Shown: positions 48,040-62,130 of the stretch, piece by piece
How the letters are laid out: every line of letters begins with the position of its first letter
Numbering within the stretch: the stretch's first letter is position 1
NCBI RefSeq assembly: GCF_038502225.1
Contig: NW_027195227.1
Location: 186,001-250,000 of the forward strand
From: Cherax quadricarinatus
Lineage: Eukaryota; Arthropoda; Malacostraca; Decapoda; Parastacidae
Direction: 5' to 3'
DNA length: 64,000 nucleotides
Notes under the pieces: generated by a model
Database searches by the model: none
Seen by the model: only the letters and a program-made list of their open reading frames with translations
What the model was told of the DNA's origin: nothing
Position numbers and translations under genes: made by a program

Positions 48040-51000
48040 TTTTTTTTCTGTTAAAGTATGCTTCTACAAAGTACTTCAGAAAAATCTCATAATTCAGTTT
48101 ACTTTAAGCATAAAATTTAGTTGCAGAAGAAATTTATGTATTTTAACTGAAAAAAAAATGTAGTTTGTCAAAAAAGCATTCAAATCTTCGAAATATACGA
48201 ATAAATATAATATATACATTTTCTGAGTTTTTTAATGTTTCAAGTATTTTTGAAAAAAAAAATATATGAAATAATCAAAATTTATATTGATTTTTGTCGA
48301 TTTTCATTGGGATCTTTTAAAACTGTGAATAGTATATGTTAAAGTTGAAAAATCAATGAAAATCAAATTTTTTGCCATATTTCGACGCTTCAAGGTTTTT
48401 TGTTGCATTTCTGGAAAAGCTTCTACTTGTTGAGCTAAAACGTATTTTCAAAGTAGTTCACAAAAATATGATAATTTAGCTTACTTTAAGCATAAAATTC
48501 AATTGCAGCAGTAATTCTGATTTAAAAGTGTGAAAATCTATTAGTTTTAGCTAAAATATGAGGTTTGTCAGAAAACCGTACAGAATGCTCTAAATCGTCG
48601 AAATATGCAATAAAATATCATTCTAGCACAGTTTTCTATGTTTTTTAATATTTCAAGTATTTTTGAAAAGTATATTTGAAATATTCAAAATTAATATTTA
48701 TTTTTACCGATTTCTATTGCAATTTTTTGAAAATGTGTAATATATGTGTTTAAGTTGTAAAATCATCGAAAATAATATTTTCTTACATATTTCGACGATT
48801 CACGGCGTTCCATAGATTTCTTTAAGAACTTCGTCTTTTTTTTTTAAAGTATACTTTGACAAAATACTTCAGAAAAATATCATAATTCAGTTTACTTTAA
48901 GCATAAAATTTAGTAGCAGAAGAATTTCTGTTTAAAAGTCAGAAATTTACATATTTTCACTTAAAAAATGTAGTTTGTCAAAAAAGCATTCAAAATGCTC
49001 TGAATCGTCGAAATGTGCAATGAAATATCATTTTACCACATTTTCTGAGTTTTTTAATGTTTCAATTATTTTTATAAAAATATGCAAAATATTCAAAATT
49101 ATTATTTATTTTTACTGATTTTTATTGGGATTTTCTAAAAATGTGTAAAATTTATGTTAAAGTTGAAAAATAATCGAAAATCATATTTTTTGGCATATTT
49201 TGACAATTTTCTACTTTTCAAAGATTTCTTGAAGAACTTCAATTTTCTTTACGTAAAATATGCTTTGGCAAAGTACTTCAGAAAAATCACGTAATTTTGG
49301 TTACTTTAACGCGTTAAATTTAGTTGCAAAAGATTTTTTGTTTAAATGCGAGAAATTTATGTATTTCAACTAAAAAAACACAGTTTTTCAAAAAAAAAAA
49401 ACATTCAAAACGCTCTAAATCGTCGAAATATGCAATAAAATAAAATTTTAGAGCATTTTTCTAATTTTTTTAGTGTTTCAATTATTTAAAAAAAAAGAGT
49501 GAACTATTGAAATTTAATCTTGATTTATATCGATTTCCATTGGGATTTTTTAAAAATGTTTATGATATACGTTAAAGTCGAGAAATCAATGAAAATCTAA
49601 TTTTTTGCCATATTTCGACGATTCAAGGTTTTTTCAAGCATTTCTGCAAAAACTTCTATTTTTTATTGGTTAAAACGTATTTTCAAAGTCGTTCACAAAA
49701 ATAACATAATTTAGCTTACTTTATGCATAAAATTCAATTGCAGAAGCAATTCTAATTTAAAAGTGTGAAAATCTATTAGTTTTTCTAAAATATGAGGTTT
49801 GTCAGAAAACCATCGAAAACGCTCTAAATCGTCGAAATATGCAATAAAATATCATTCTCGCACAATTTTCTACGTTTTTTTAACATTTCAAGCATTAAAA
49901 AAAATATTTGAAATATTCAAAATTACTTTTCATTTTTACCGTATTTTATTGTGATTTTTTAAAAATGTGTAAAATATGTGTTCAAGTTGAAAAATCATCG
50001 AAATTCATATTTCCTAGCATATTTCGACGATTCAGGGCTTTCCATAGATTTCTTTAAGAACTTTCATTTTTTTTTCACTTAAAGTATGCTTCTACGAAGT
50101 ACTTCAGAAAAATCTCATAATTCAGCTTACTTTAAGCATAAAATTTAGTTGCAGAAGAAATTAATGTATTTTAACTAAAAAAAATGTAGTTTGTCAAAAA
50201 AGCATTCAAATCGTCGAAATATACAAAGAAATACCATATTCATATACATTTTTATTGAGATTTTTTAAAAATATGTAACATATACTTTAGGCTTGAAAAA
50301 TCATCGAAAATTATATTTTTTTCAGATATTTCGACGATTCAAGGCTTTTTGATGCATTTCTGGAAAAACTTCTGGTTTTTTTTTGGGTTAAAACAAAGTA
50401 ATTAAAAAAATAACACAATTTACCTTTCTTTAGGCATAAAATTCATTTGCGGCTGTAATTCTGACTTAAAAGTTTGAAAATCTTTGAAAATTAGGTAAAA
50501 AATAAGGTTTGTCAAAAAAGCATTGAAAACGCTCTGAATCGTCGATATATGCAATTTAATATCATTTTATCAGATTTTTCAGAGTTTTTTAATGTTTCAA
50601 GTATTTTTTTTAATATATGAAATAAACAAAAGTAATATTGATTTTTATCAATTTTTATTGAAACTTTTTGAAAATGTGTTATATATATGTTAAAGTTTGA
50701 AAATACATCGAAAATCACATTTTATGGCATATTTCGACGATTCTCTAATTTTCAAAGATTTCTTGAAGAACTTCAATTTTCTTTACTTAAAATAGGCTTT
50801 GACAAAGTACTTCAGAAAAATCATGTAATTTTGTTTACTTTTAGCATTAAATTTAGTAGCAAAAGAATTTCTGTTTAAAAGCGTGAAATTTATGCATTTT
50901 ATTTAAAAAACGTAGTTTGTGTAAAAAGCATTCAAAACGCTCTAAATCGTCGAAAAATGCAATAAAATAAAATTTTAGAGCATTTTTCTAATTTTTTTAA

Positions 51001-51100
51001 AGTTTCAAATATTTAAAAAAATATATATATGAAATACTCAAAATAAATATTAATTTTTATCGATTCTCACTGTGATCTTTTAAAAATGTGAATAATATAT
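48040..51100. repeat. Satellite block, copy 1 of a 9.06-kb-spaced pair
   Basis: It is collinear with about 57105-60170. Lines 49501-49800 and 58561-58860 are identical by eye over 300 bp at an offset of exactly 9060. With block P following each copy, the repeating unit is about 9.06 kb. Confidence 0.85.
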
Positions 51101-53050
51101 GTTAAAGTTGAAATATCAATGAAAGTAAAATATTTTGCCATATTTCGGCGATTTAAGGTTTTTTTGGTTGCGTTTCTGCAAAAAGCTTCTATTTCTTGGG
51201 CTGAAACGTATTTTCAAAGTAGTTCACAAAAATATGATAATTTAGCTTACTTTAAGCATAAAATTCAATTGCAGCAGCAATTCTGATTTAAAAGTGTGAA
51301 AATCTGTGAGTTTTAGCTAAAATATGAGGTTTGTCAGAAAACCGTCCAGAATGCTCTAAATCGTCGAAATATGCAATAAAATATCATTCTAGCACAGTTT
51401 TCCATGTTTTTTAGTATATCAAGTATTTTTGAGAAGTATATTTGAAATATTCAAAATTAATATTCATTTTTACCGATTTTTATTGCAATTTTTAGAAAAA
51501 TGTGTAAAACGTGTTGAAAAATCTTCGAAAATAATATTTTGTGGCATATTTCGACGATTCACGGAGTTCCATGGATTTCTTGAAGAACTTCATTTTTTTT
51601 TACTTAAAGAATACTTGGACAAAATACTTCAGAGAAATATCATTATTCAGTTTACTTTAAGAATAAAATTTTGTTGCAGAAGAATTTCTGTATAAAAGAG
51701 GGAAATTTATGTATTTTACCTGAAAAAATGTAATTTGTCCAAAAAGCATTCAAAACGCTCTGAATCGTCGAAATGTGCAATGAATATTATTTTTCCACAT
51801 TTTCTGAGTTTTTTAATGCATGAAGTATTTTTAAAAAAATATATACCAAATAAACAAAATTAATATTAACTTTTAACGATTTGTGTTGAGATTTTTTAAA
51901 AATGTGTAAAATATATGCCAAGTTGAAAAATCATCGAAAATCGTATTTCTTGCCATATTTCCACGAATCAAGACTTTGTGAAGCATTTCTGGAAAAATTC
52001 CTATTTCTTGGGTTAAAACATGTATTTACAAAGTCGTTCACAAAAAGAACATAATTTAGCTTACTTTCAGAATAAAATTCAATTGCAGCAGAAATTTTAA
52101 TTAAAAAGTGTGAAAATTATAATTTTAGCTAGAAAACGAGGTTTGTTAGAAAACCATTCAAGACACTCTATATCGTCGAAATATGCAATAAAATATCATT
52201 TCAGCACATTGTTCTGAGTTTTCTATTGTTTCAAGTATTTTTATAAAAGTATACAATATATTTAAAATTAATATTTATTTTTACCGATTTTTATTGGGAT
52301 TTTTTAAAAATGTGTAAAATATATGTTAAAGTTGAAAAATAATCGAAAATCATATTTTCTGGCATATTTTGGCAATTTTCTACTTTTCAAAGATTTCTAG
52401 AAGAACTTCAATTTTCTTTACATAAAATACGCTTTGACAAAGTACTTCAGAAAAATCACGTAATTTTACTTACTTTTAACATTAAATTTAGTTGCAGAAG
52501 AATTTTTGTTTTAAAGCACGAAATTTATGTATTTCATCTAAAAAAATACAGTTTGTCAAAAAAAAAAAACATTCAAAACGCTCTAAATCGTCGAAATATG
52601 CAAAAAAATTAAATTTTGGAGCATTTTTTCTAATTTTTTAATGTTTCAAATATTTAAAAAAAAGTAAACTATTGAAAATTAATCTTGGTTTACATCGATT
52701 TCCATTGGGATTTTTTTAAAATGTTTATGATATACGTTAAAGTCGACAAATCAATGAAAATCTAATTTTTTGCCATATTTCGACGATTCAAGGTTTTTTC
52801 AAGCATTTCTGCAAAAACTTCTATTTTTTATTGGTTAAAACGTATTTTCAAAGTCGTTCACAAAAATAACATAATTTAGCTTACTTTATGCATAAAATTC
52901 AATTGCAGAAGCAATTCTAATTTAAAAGTGTGAAAATATATTAGTTTTTCTCAAAATATGAGGTTTGTAAGAAAACCATCGATAACGCTCTAAATCTTCG
53001 AAATATGCAATAAAATATCATTCTCGCACAATTTTCTACGTTTTTTTTAA
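51100..53050. repeat. Satellite higher-order block P, copy 3
   Basis: Same ordered variants, offset about 5191 bp from copy 2 (GAAAATTATA at 52112). Confidence 0.8.
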
Positions 53051-56000
53051 CATTTCAAGCACTAAAAAAAATATTTGAAATATTCAAAATTACTATTCAT
53101 TTTTACTGTATTTTATTGTGATTTTTTAAAAATGTGTAATATATGTGTTCAAGTTGAAAAATCATCGAAATTCATATTTTCTAGCATATTTCGACGATTC
53201 AGGGCTTTCCATAGATTTCTTTAAGAACTTTCATTTTTTTTCTCTTAAAGTATGCTTCTACAAAGTACTTCAGAAAAATCTCATAATTCAGCTTTCTTTA
53301 AGCATAAAATTTAGTTGCAGAAGAAATTTATGTATTTTAACTGAAAAAAAATGTAGTTTGTCAAAAAAGCATTCAAATCGTCGAAATATACGAAGAAATA
53401 TAATATATACATTTTCTGAGTTTTTTAATGTTTCAAGTATTTTTAAAAAAAAAACATATATGAAATAATCAAAATTTATATTGATTTTTGTCGATTTTCA
53501 TTGGGATCTTTAAAAACTGTGAATAGTATATGTTAAAGTTGAAAAATCAATGAAAATCAATTTTTTTGCCATATTTCGATGCTTCAAGGTTTTTTGTTGC
53601 ATTTCTGGAAAAGCTTCTACTTGTCGAGCTAAAACGTATTTTCAAAGTAGTTCATAAAATATGATAATTTAGCTTACTTTAAGCATAAAATTCAATTGCA
53701 GCAGTAATTCCGATAAAAAAGTTTGAAAATCCATGAACTTTAGCTAAAAAATGAGGTTTGTCAGAAAACCGTACAGAATGCTCTAAATCGTCGAAATATG
53801 CAATAAAATATCATTCTAGCACAGTTTTCTATGTTTTTTAATATTTCAAGTATTTTTGAAAAGTATATTTGAAATATTCAAAATTAATATTTATTTTTAC
53901 CGATTTCTATTGCAATTTTTTAAAAATGTGTAAAATATGTGTTTAAGTTGTAAAATCATCGAAAATAATATTTTCTTACATATTTCGACGATTCACGGCG
54001 TTCCATAGATTTCTTTAAGAACTTCGTCTTTTTTTTTTAAAGTATACTTTGACAAAATACTTCAGAAAAATATCATAATTCAGTTTACTTTAAGCATAAA
54101 ATTTAGTAGCAGAAGAATTTCTGTTTAAAAGTCGGAAATTTACATATTTTCACTTAAAAAATGTAGTTTGTCAAAAAAGCATTCAAAACGCTCTGAATCG
54201 TCGAAATGTGCAATGAAATATCATTTTACCACATTTTCTGAGTTTTTTAATGTTTCAATTATTTTTATAAAAATATACAAAATATTCAAAATTATTATTT
54301 ATTTTTACTGATTTTTATTGGGATTTTCTAAAAATGTGTAAAATTTATGTTAAAGTTGAAAAATAATCGAAAATCATATTTTCACATTTTGACAATTTTC
54401 TACTTTTCAAAGATTTCTTGAAGAACTTCAATTTTCTTTACGTAAAATATGCTTTGACAAAGTACTTCAGAAAAATCACGTAATTTTGATTACTTTTAAC
54501 GTTAAATTTAGTTGCAAAAGAATTTTTGTTTAAATGTGAGAAATTTATGTATTTCATCTAAAAAAACAGTTTGTCAAAAAAAAAAAACATTCAAAACGCT
54601 CTAAATCGTCGAAATATGCAATAAAATAAAATTTTAGAGCATTTTTCTAATTTTAAGAACTTTCATTTTTTTTTCACTTAAAGTATGCTTCTACGAAGTA
54701 CTTCAGAAAAATCTCATAATTCAGCTTACTTTAAGCATAAAATTTAGTTGCAGAAGAAATTCATGTAATTTAACTAAAAAAAATGTAGTTTGTCAAAAAA
54801 GCATTCAAATCGTCGAAATATACAAAGAAATACCATATTCATTTACATTTTCTCAGTTTTTTAATGTTTCAAGTATTTTTAAAAAAATATATGAAATAAA
54901 GAAAATTAATATTATTTTTTATCGATTTTTATTGAGATTTTTTTAAAAATATGTAACATATACTTTAGGCTTGAAAAATCATCGAAAATTATATTTTTTT
55001 CAGATATTTCGACGATTCAAGGCTTTTTGATGCATTTCTGGAAAAAGTTCTGTTTTTTTTTTTTGGGGTGGGGGGTTAAAACAAAGTTATTGAAAAAATA
55101 ACACAATTTACCTTTCTTTAGGCATAAAACTCTATTGCGGCTGTAATTCTGATTTAAAAGTTTGAAAATCTTTGTAAATTAGGTAAAAAATAAGGTTTGT
55201 CAAAAAAGCATTGAAAACGCTCTGAATCATCGATATATGCAATTAAATATCATTTTACCAGATTTTTCTGAGTTTTTTAATGTTTCAAGTATTTTTTTTT
55301 TTAATATATGAAATAAAGAAAAGTAATATTGATTTTTATCGATTTTTATTGAAACTTTTTGAAAATGTGTTATATATATGTTAAAGTTTGGAAATACATC
55401 GAAAATCACATTTTTGGCATATTTCGACGATTCTCTAATTTTCAAAGATTTCTTGAAGAACTTCAATTTTCTTTACTTAAAATAGGCTTTGACAAAGTAC
55501 TTCAGAAAAATCATGTAATTTTGTTTACTTTTAGCATTAAATTTAGTAGCAAAAGAATTTCTGTTTAAAAGTGCAAAATTTATGTATTTTATTTAAAAAA
55601 CGTAGTTTGTGAAAAAAAAAAAAACATTCAAATGCTTTCAAATCGTCGAAATATGCAATAAAATAAAATTTCAGAGCATTTTTCTAATTTTTTTTAATGT
55701 TTCAAATATTTAAAAATACATATGAAATATTCAAAATTAATATTATTATCGATTTTCATTGGGATCTTTTAAAAATGTGAATAATATACGTTAAAGTTCA
55801 AAAATCAATGAAAATCAAATTTTTTGCCATATTTCTATGAATAAAGTTTTTTTGTTGCATTTCTGGAGAGGCTTATGTTTGTTAAGCTAAACGTATTTTC
55901 AAAGTAGTTCACAAAAAGTATGATAATTTAGCTTACTTTAAGCATAAAATTCCATTGCAGCAGTAATTTGTTTTGAAAGTGTGAAAATCTATGAAATTTA

Positions 56001-57104
56001 GCTAAAATATGAGGTTTGTCAGAAAACCGTCCAGAATGCTCTACATCGTCGAAATATGCAATAAAATACCATTCTAGCACAGTAAATTTCAAGTATTTTT
56101 GAAAAGTATATTTGAAATATTCAAAATTAATATTCATTTTTACCGATTTTTATTACAATTTTTAAAAAATGTGCAAAACATGTGTTGAAAAATCATAGAA
56201 AATAAAATTTTGTGGCATATTTCGACGATTCACTTGAGTTCCTAGATTTCTTTGAAGAAGTTCATTTTCTTTTACTTAAAGAATACTTTGACAAAATACT
56301 TCAGAGAAATATCATCGCTTCAGTTTACTTTAAGAATAAAATTTTGTTGCAGAAGAATTTCTGTTTAAAGGAGGGAAATTTATGTATTTTAACTGAAAAA
56401 AAAAATATAGTTTGTCAAAAAAAAAAAAAAACATTCAAAACGCTCTAAATCGTCGAAATATGCAATAAAACAAAAATTTTAGAGTATTTTTCTGTTTTTT
56501 TTAGTGTTTCAAATATTTAAAAAAAGTAAACTATTGAAAATTAATCTTGATTTATTTCTTTGATTTCCATTGGGATTCTTTTTAAAATGTTTATGATATA
56601 CGTTAAAGTTGAGAAATCAATGAAAATCTAAATTTTTTACATATTTTGACGATTCAAGGTTTTTTCAAGCATTTCTGCAAAAACTTTTATTTTTTATTGG
56701 TTAAAACGTGTTTTCAAAGTCGTTCACAAAAATAACATAATTTACCTTACTTTATGCAATAAAATTCAATTGCAGAAGCAATTCTAATTTAAAAGTGTGA
56801 AAATCTATGAGTTTTACTAAAACATGAGGTTTGTCAGAAAACCATCGAAAACGCTCTAAGTCGTCGAAATATGCAATAAAATATCATTCTCTTTGCACAA
56901 TTTTCTACGTTTTTTTAACATTTCAAGCAATAAAAAAATATTTGAAATATCTTCAAAATTACTATTCATTTTTACCGTATTTTATTGTGATTTTTTAAAA
57001 ATGTGTAAAATATGTGTTCAAGTTGAAAAATCATCGAAATTACATTTTATTTTCAGCATATTTCGACGATTCAGGGCTTTCCATAGATTTCTTTAAGAAC
57101 TTTC

Positions 57105-60100
57105 ATTTTTTTCTGTTAAAGTATGCTTCTACAAAGTACTTCAGAAAATCTCATAATTCAGTTTACTTTAAGCATAAAATTTAGTTGCAGAAGAAATTTA
57201 TGTATTTTAACTGAAAAAAAAAATGTAGTTTGTCAAAAAGCATTCAAATCTTCAAATATACTAATAAATATAATATATACATTTTCTGAGTTTTTTAATG
57301 TTTCAAGTATTTTTGAAAAAAAATATATGAAATAATCAAAATTTATATTGATTTTTGTCGATTTTCATTGGGATCTTTTAAAACTGTGAATAGTATATGT
57401 TAAAGTTGAAAAATCAATGAAAATCAAATTTTTTGCCATATTTCGACGCTTCAAGGTTTTTTGTTGCATTTCTGGAAAAGCTTCTACTTGTTGAGCTAAA
57501 ACGTATTTTCAAAGTAGTTCACAAAAATATGATAATTTAGCTTACTTTAAGCATAAAATTCAATTGCAGCAGTAATTCTGATTTAAAAGTGTGAAAATCT
57601 ATTAGTTTTAGCTAAAATATGAGGTTTGTCAGAAAACCGTACAGAATGCTCTAAATCGTCGAAATATGCAATAAAATATCATTCTAGCACAGTTTTCTAT
57701 GTTTTTTAATATTTCAAGTATTTTTGAAAATTATATTTGAAATATTCAAAATTAATATTTATTTTTACCGATTTCTATTGCAATTTTTTGAAAATGTGTA
57801 ATATATGTGTTTAAGTTGTAAAATCATCGAAAATAATATTTTCTTACATATTTCGACGATTCACGGCGTTCCATAGATTTCTTTAAGAACTTCGTCTTTT
57901 TTTTTTAAAGTATACTTTGACAAAATACTTCAGAAAAATATCATAATTCAGTTTACTTTAAGCATAAAATTTAGTAGCAGAAGAATTTCTGTTTAAAAGT
58001 CAGAAATTTACATATTTTCACTTAAAAAATGTAGTTTGTCAAAAAAGCATTCAAAATGCTCTGAATCGTCGAAATGTGCAATGAAATATCATTTTACCAC
58101 ATTTTCTGAGTTTTTTAATGTTTCAATTATTTTTATAAAAATATGCAAAATATTCAAAATTATTATTTATTTTTACTGATTTTTATTGGGATTTTCTAAA
58201 AATGTGTAAAATTTATGTTAAAGTTGAAAAATAATCGAAAATCATATTTTTTGGCATATTTTGACAATTTTCTACTTTTCAAAGATTTCTTGAAGAACTT
58301 CAATTTTCTTTACGTAAAATATGCTTTGGCAAAGTACTTCAGAAAAATCACGTAATTTTGATTACTTTTAACGTTAAATTTAGTTGCAAAAGATTTTTTG
58401 TTTAAATGCGAGAAATTTATGTATTTCATCTAAAAAAACACAGTTTGTCAAAAAAAAAAAACATTCAAAACGCTCTAAATCGTCGAAATATGCAATAAAA
58501 TAAAATTTTAGAGCATTTTTCTAATTTTTTTAGTGTTTCAATTATTTAAAAAAAAAGAGTGAACTATTGAAATTTAATCTTGATTTATATCGATTTCCAT
58601 TGGGATTTTTTAAAAATGTTTATGATATACGTTAAAGTCGAGAAATCAATGAAAATCTAATTTTTTGCCATATTTCGACGATTCAAGGTTTTTTCAAGCA
58701 TTTCTGCAAAAACTTCTATTTTTTATTGGTTAAAACGTATTTTCAAAGTCGTTCACAAAAATAACATAATTTAGCTTACTTTATGCATAAAATTCAATTG
58801 CAGAAGCAATTCTAATTTAAAAGTGTGAAAATCTATTAGTTTTTCTAAAATATGAGGTTTGTCAGAAAACCATCGAAAACGCTCTAAATAGTCGAAATAT
58901 GCAATAAAATATCATTCTCACAATTTTCAATTTTCTACGTTTTTTTAACATTTCAAGCATTAAAAAAATATTTGAAATATTCAAAATTACTTTTCATTTT
59001 TACCGTATTTTATTGTGATTTTTAAAAATGTGTAAAATATGTGTTCAAGTTGAAAAATCATCGAAATTCATATTTCCTAGCATACTTTCGATGATTCAGG
59101 GCTTTCCATAGATTTCTTTAAGAACTTTCATTTTTTTTTTTTTTTACTTAAAGTATGCTTCTACGAAGTACTTCAGAAAAATCTCATAATTCAGCTTACT
59201 TTAAGCATAAAATTTAGTTGCAGAAGAAATTAATGTATTTTAACTAAAAAAAAAATGTAGTTTGTCAAAAAAAGCATTCAAATCGTCGAAATATACAAAG
59301 AAATACCATATTCATATACATTTTTATTGAGATTTTTTAAAAATATGTAACATATACTTTAGGCTTGAAAAATCATCGAAAATTATATTTTTTTCAGATA
59401 TTTCGACGATTCAAGGCTTTTTGATGCATTTCTGGAAAAACTTCTGGTTTTTTTTTGGGTTAAAACAAAGTAATTAAAAAAATAACAATTTACCTTTCTT
59501 TAGGCATAAAATTCATTTGCGGCTGTAATTCTGATTTAAAAGTTTGAAAATCTTTGAAAATTAGGTAAAAAATAAGGTTTGTCAAAAAAGCATTGAAAAC
59601 GCTCTGAATCGTCGATATATGCAATTAAATATCATTTTATCAGATTTTTCAGAGTTTTTTAATGTTTCAAGTATTTTTTTTAATATATGAAATAAACAAA
59701 AGTAATATTGATTTTTATCGATTTTTATTGAAACTTTTTGAAAATGTGTTACATATATGTTAAAGTTTGAAAATACATCGAAAATCACATTTTTTGGCAT
59801 ATTTCGACGATTCTCTAATTTTCAAAGATTTCTTGAAGAACTTCAATTTTCTTTACTTAAAATAGGCTTTGACAAAGTACTTCAGAAAAATCATGTAATT
59901 TTGTTTACTTTTAGCATTAAATTTAGTAGCAAAAGAATTTCTGTTTAAAAGCGTGAAATTTATGCATTTTATTTAAAAAACGTAGTTTGTGTAAAAAGCA
60001 TTCAAAACGCTCTAAATCGTCGAAAAATGCAATAAAATAAAATTTTAGAGCATTTTTCTAATTTTTTTAAAGTTTCAAATATTTACAAAAATATATATAT

Positions 60101-60170
60101 GAAATATTCAAAATAAATATTAATTTTTATCGATTCTCACTGTGATCTTTTAAAAATGTGAATAATATAT
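57105..60170. repeat. Satellite block, copy 2 of the 9.06-kb-spaced pair
   Basis: Partner of 48040-51100. Its first few hundred bases carry small indels against copy 1; the rest is nearly identical. Confidence 0.85.
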
Positions 60171-62130
60171 GTTAAAGTTGAAATATCAATGAAAATAAAA
60201 TATTTTGCCATATTTCAGCGATTTAAGGTTTTTTTGGTTGCATTTCTGCAAAAAGCTTCTATTTCTTGGGCTGAAACGTATTTTCAAAGTAGTTCACAAA
60301 AATATGATAATTTAGCTTACTTTAAGCATAAAATTCAATTGCAGCAGCAATTCTGATTTAAAAGTGTGAAAATCTGTGAGTTTTAGCTAAAATATGAGGT
60401 TTGTCAGAAAACCGTCCAGAATGCTCTAAATCGTCGAAATATGCAATAAAATATCATTCTAGCACAGTTTTCCATGTTTTTTAGTATATCAAGTATTTTT
60501 GAGAAGTATATTTGAAATATTCAAAATTAATATTCATTTTTACCGATTTTTATTGCAATTTTTAGAAAAATGTGTAAAACGTGTTGAAAAATCTTCGAAA
60601 ATAATATTTTGTGGCATATTTCGACGATTCACGGAGTTCCATGGATTTCTTGAAGAACTTCATTTTTTTTTACTTAAAGAATACTTGGACAAAATACTTC
60701 AGAGAAATATCATTATTCAGTTTACTTTAAGAATAAAATTTTGTTGCAGAAGAATTTCTGTATAAAAGAGGGAAATTTATGTATTTTACCTGAAAAAAAT
60801 GTAATTTGTCCAAAAAGCATTCAAAACGCTCTGAATCGTCGAAATGTGCAATGAATATTATTTTTCCACATTTTCTGAGTTTTTTAATGCATGAAGTATT
60901 TTTAAAAAAATATATACCAAATAAACAAAATTAATATTAACTTTTAACGATTTGTGTTGAGATTTTTTAAAAATGTGTAAAATATATGCCAAGTTGAAAA
61001 ATCATCGAAAATCGTATTTCTTGCCATATTTCCACGAATCAAGACTTTGTGAAGCATTTCTGGAAAAATTCCTATTTCTTGGGTTAAAACATGTATTTAC
61101 AAAGTCGTTCACAAAAAGAACATAATTTAGCTTACTTTCAGAATAAAATTCAATTGCAGCAGAAATTTTAATTAAAAAGTGTGAAAATTATAATTTTAGC
61201 TAGAAAACGAGGTTTGTTAGAAAACCATTCAAGACACTCTATATCGTCGAAATATGCAATAAAATATCATTTCAGCACATTGTTCTGAGTTTTCTATTGT
61301 TTCAAGTATTTTTATAAAAGTATACAATATATTTAAAATTAATATTTATTTTTACCGATTTTTATTGGGATTTTTTAAAAATGTGTAAAATATATGTTAA
61401 AGTTGAAAAATAATCGAAAATCATATTTTCTGGCATATTTTGGCAATTTTCTACTTTTCAAAGATTTCTAGAAGAACTTCAATTTTCTTTACATAAAATA
61501 CGCTTTGACAAAGTACTTAGAAAATCACTTAATTTTATTTCTACTTTTAACATTAAATTTAGTTGCAGAAGAATTTTTGTTTTAAAGCACGAAATTTATG
61601 TATTTCATCTAAAAAAAAATACAGTTTGTCAAAAAAAAAAAAAACATTCAAAACGCTCTAAATCGTCGAAATATGCAAAAAAATTAAATTTTGGAGCATT
61701 TTTCTAATTTTTTTTTTAGTGTTTCAAATATTTAAAAAAAAAGTAAACTATTGAAAATTAATCTTGGTTTACATCGATTTCCATTGGGATTTTTTTAAAA
61801 TGTTTATGATATACGTTAAAGTCGACAAATCAATGAAAATCTAATTTTTTGCCATATTTCGACGATTCAAGGTTTTTTCAAGCATTTCTGCAAAAACTTC
61901 TATTTTTTATTGGTTAAAACGTATTTTCAAAGTCGTTCACAAAAATAACATAATTTAGCTTACTTTATGCATAAAATTCAATTGCAGAAGCAATTCTAAT
62001 TTAAAAGTGTGAAAATATATTAGTTTTTCTCAAAATATGAGGTTTGTAAGAAAACCATCGATAACGCTAAATCTTCGAAATATGCAATAAAATATCATTC
62101 TCGCACAATTTTCTACGTTTTTTTTAACAT
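60170..62130. repeat. Satellite higher-order block P, copy 4
   Basis: Same ordered variants, offset about 9071 bp from copy 3 (GAAAATTATA at 61183). Confidence 0.8.

Noticed and set aside
31627..61695. Many 60-110 codon open frames rich in Phe, Lys and Ile, recurring across the satellite (e.g. 31756-31965, 36081-36290, 51429-51695, 60499-60765)
   Set aside because: They recur because the satellite monomer recurs, on both strands, with frameshifts between copies and no domain. AT-rich satellite gives such frames without selection.
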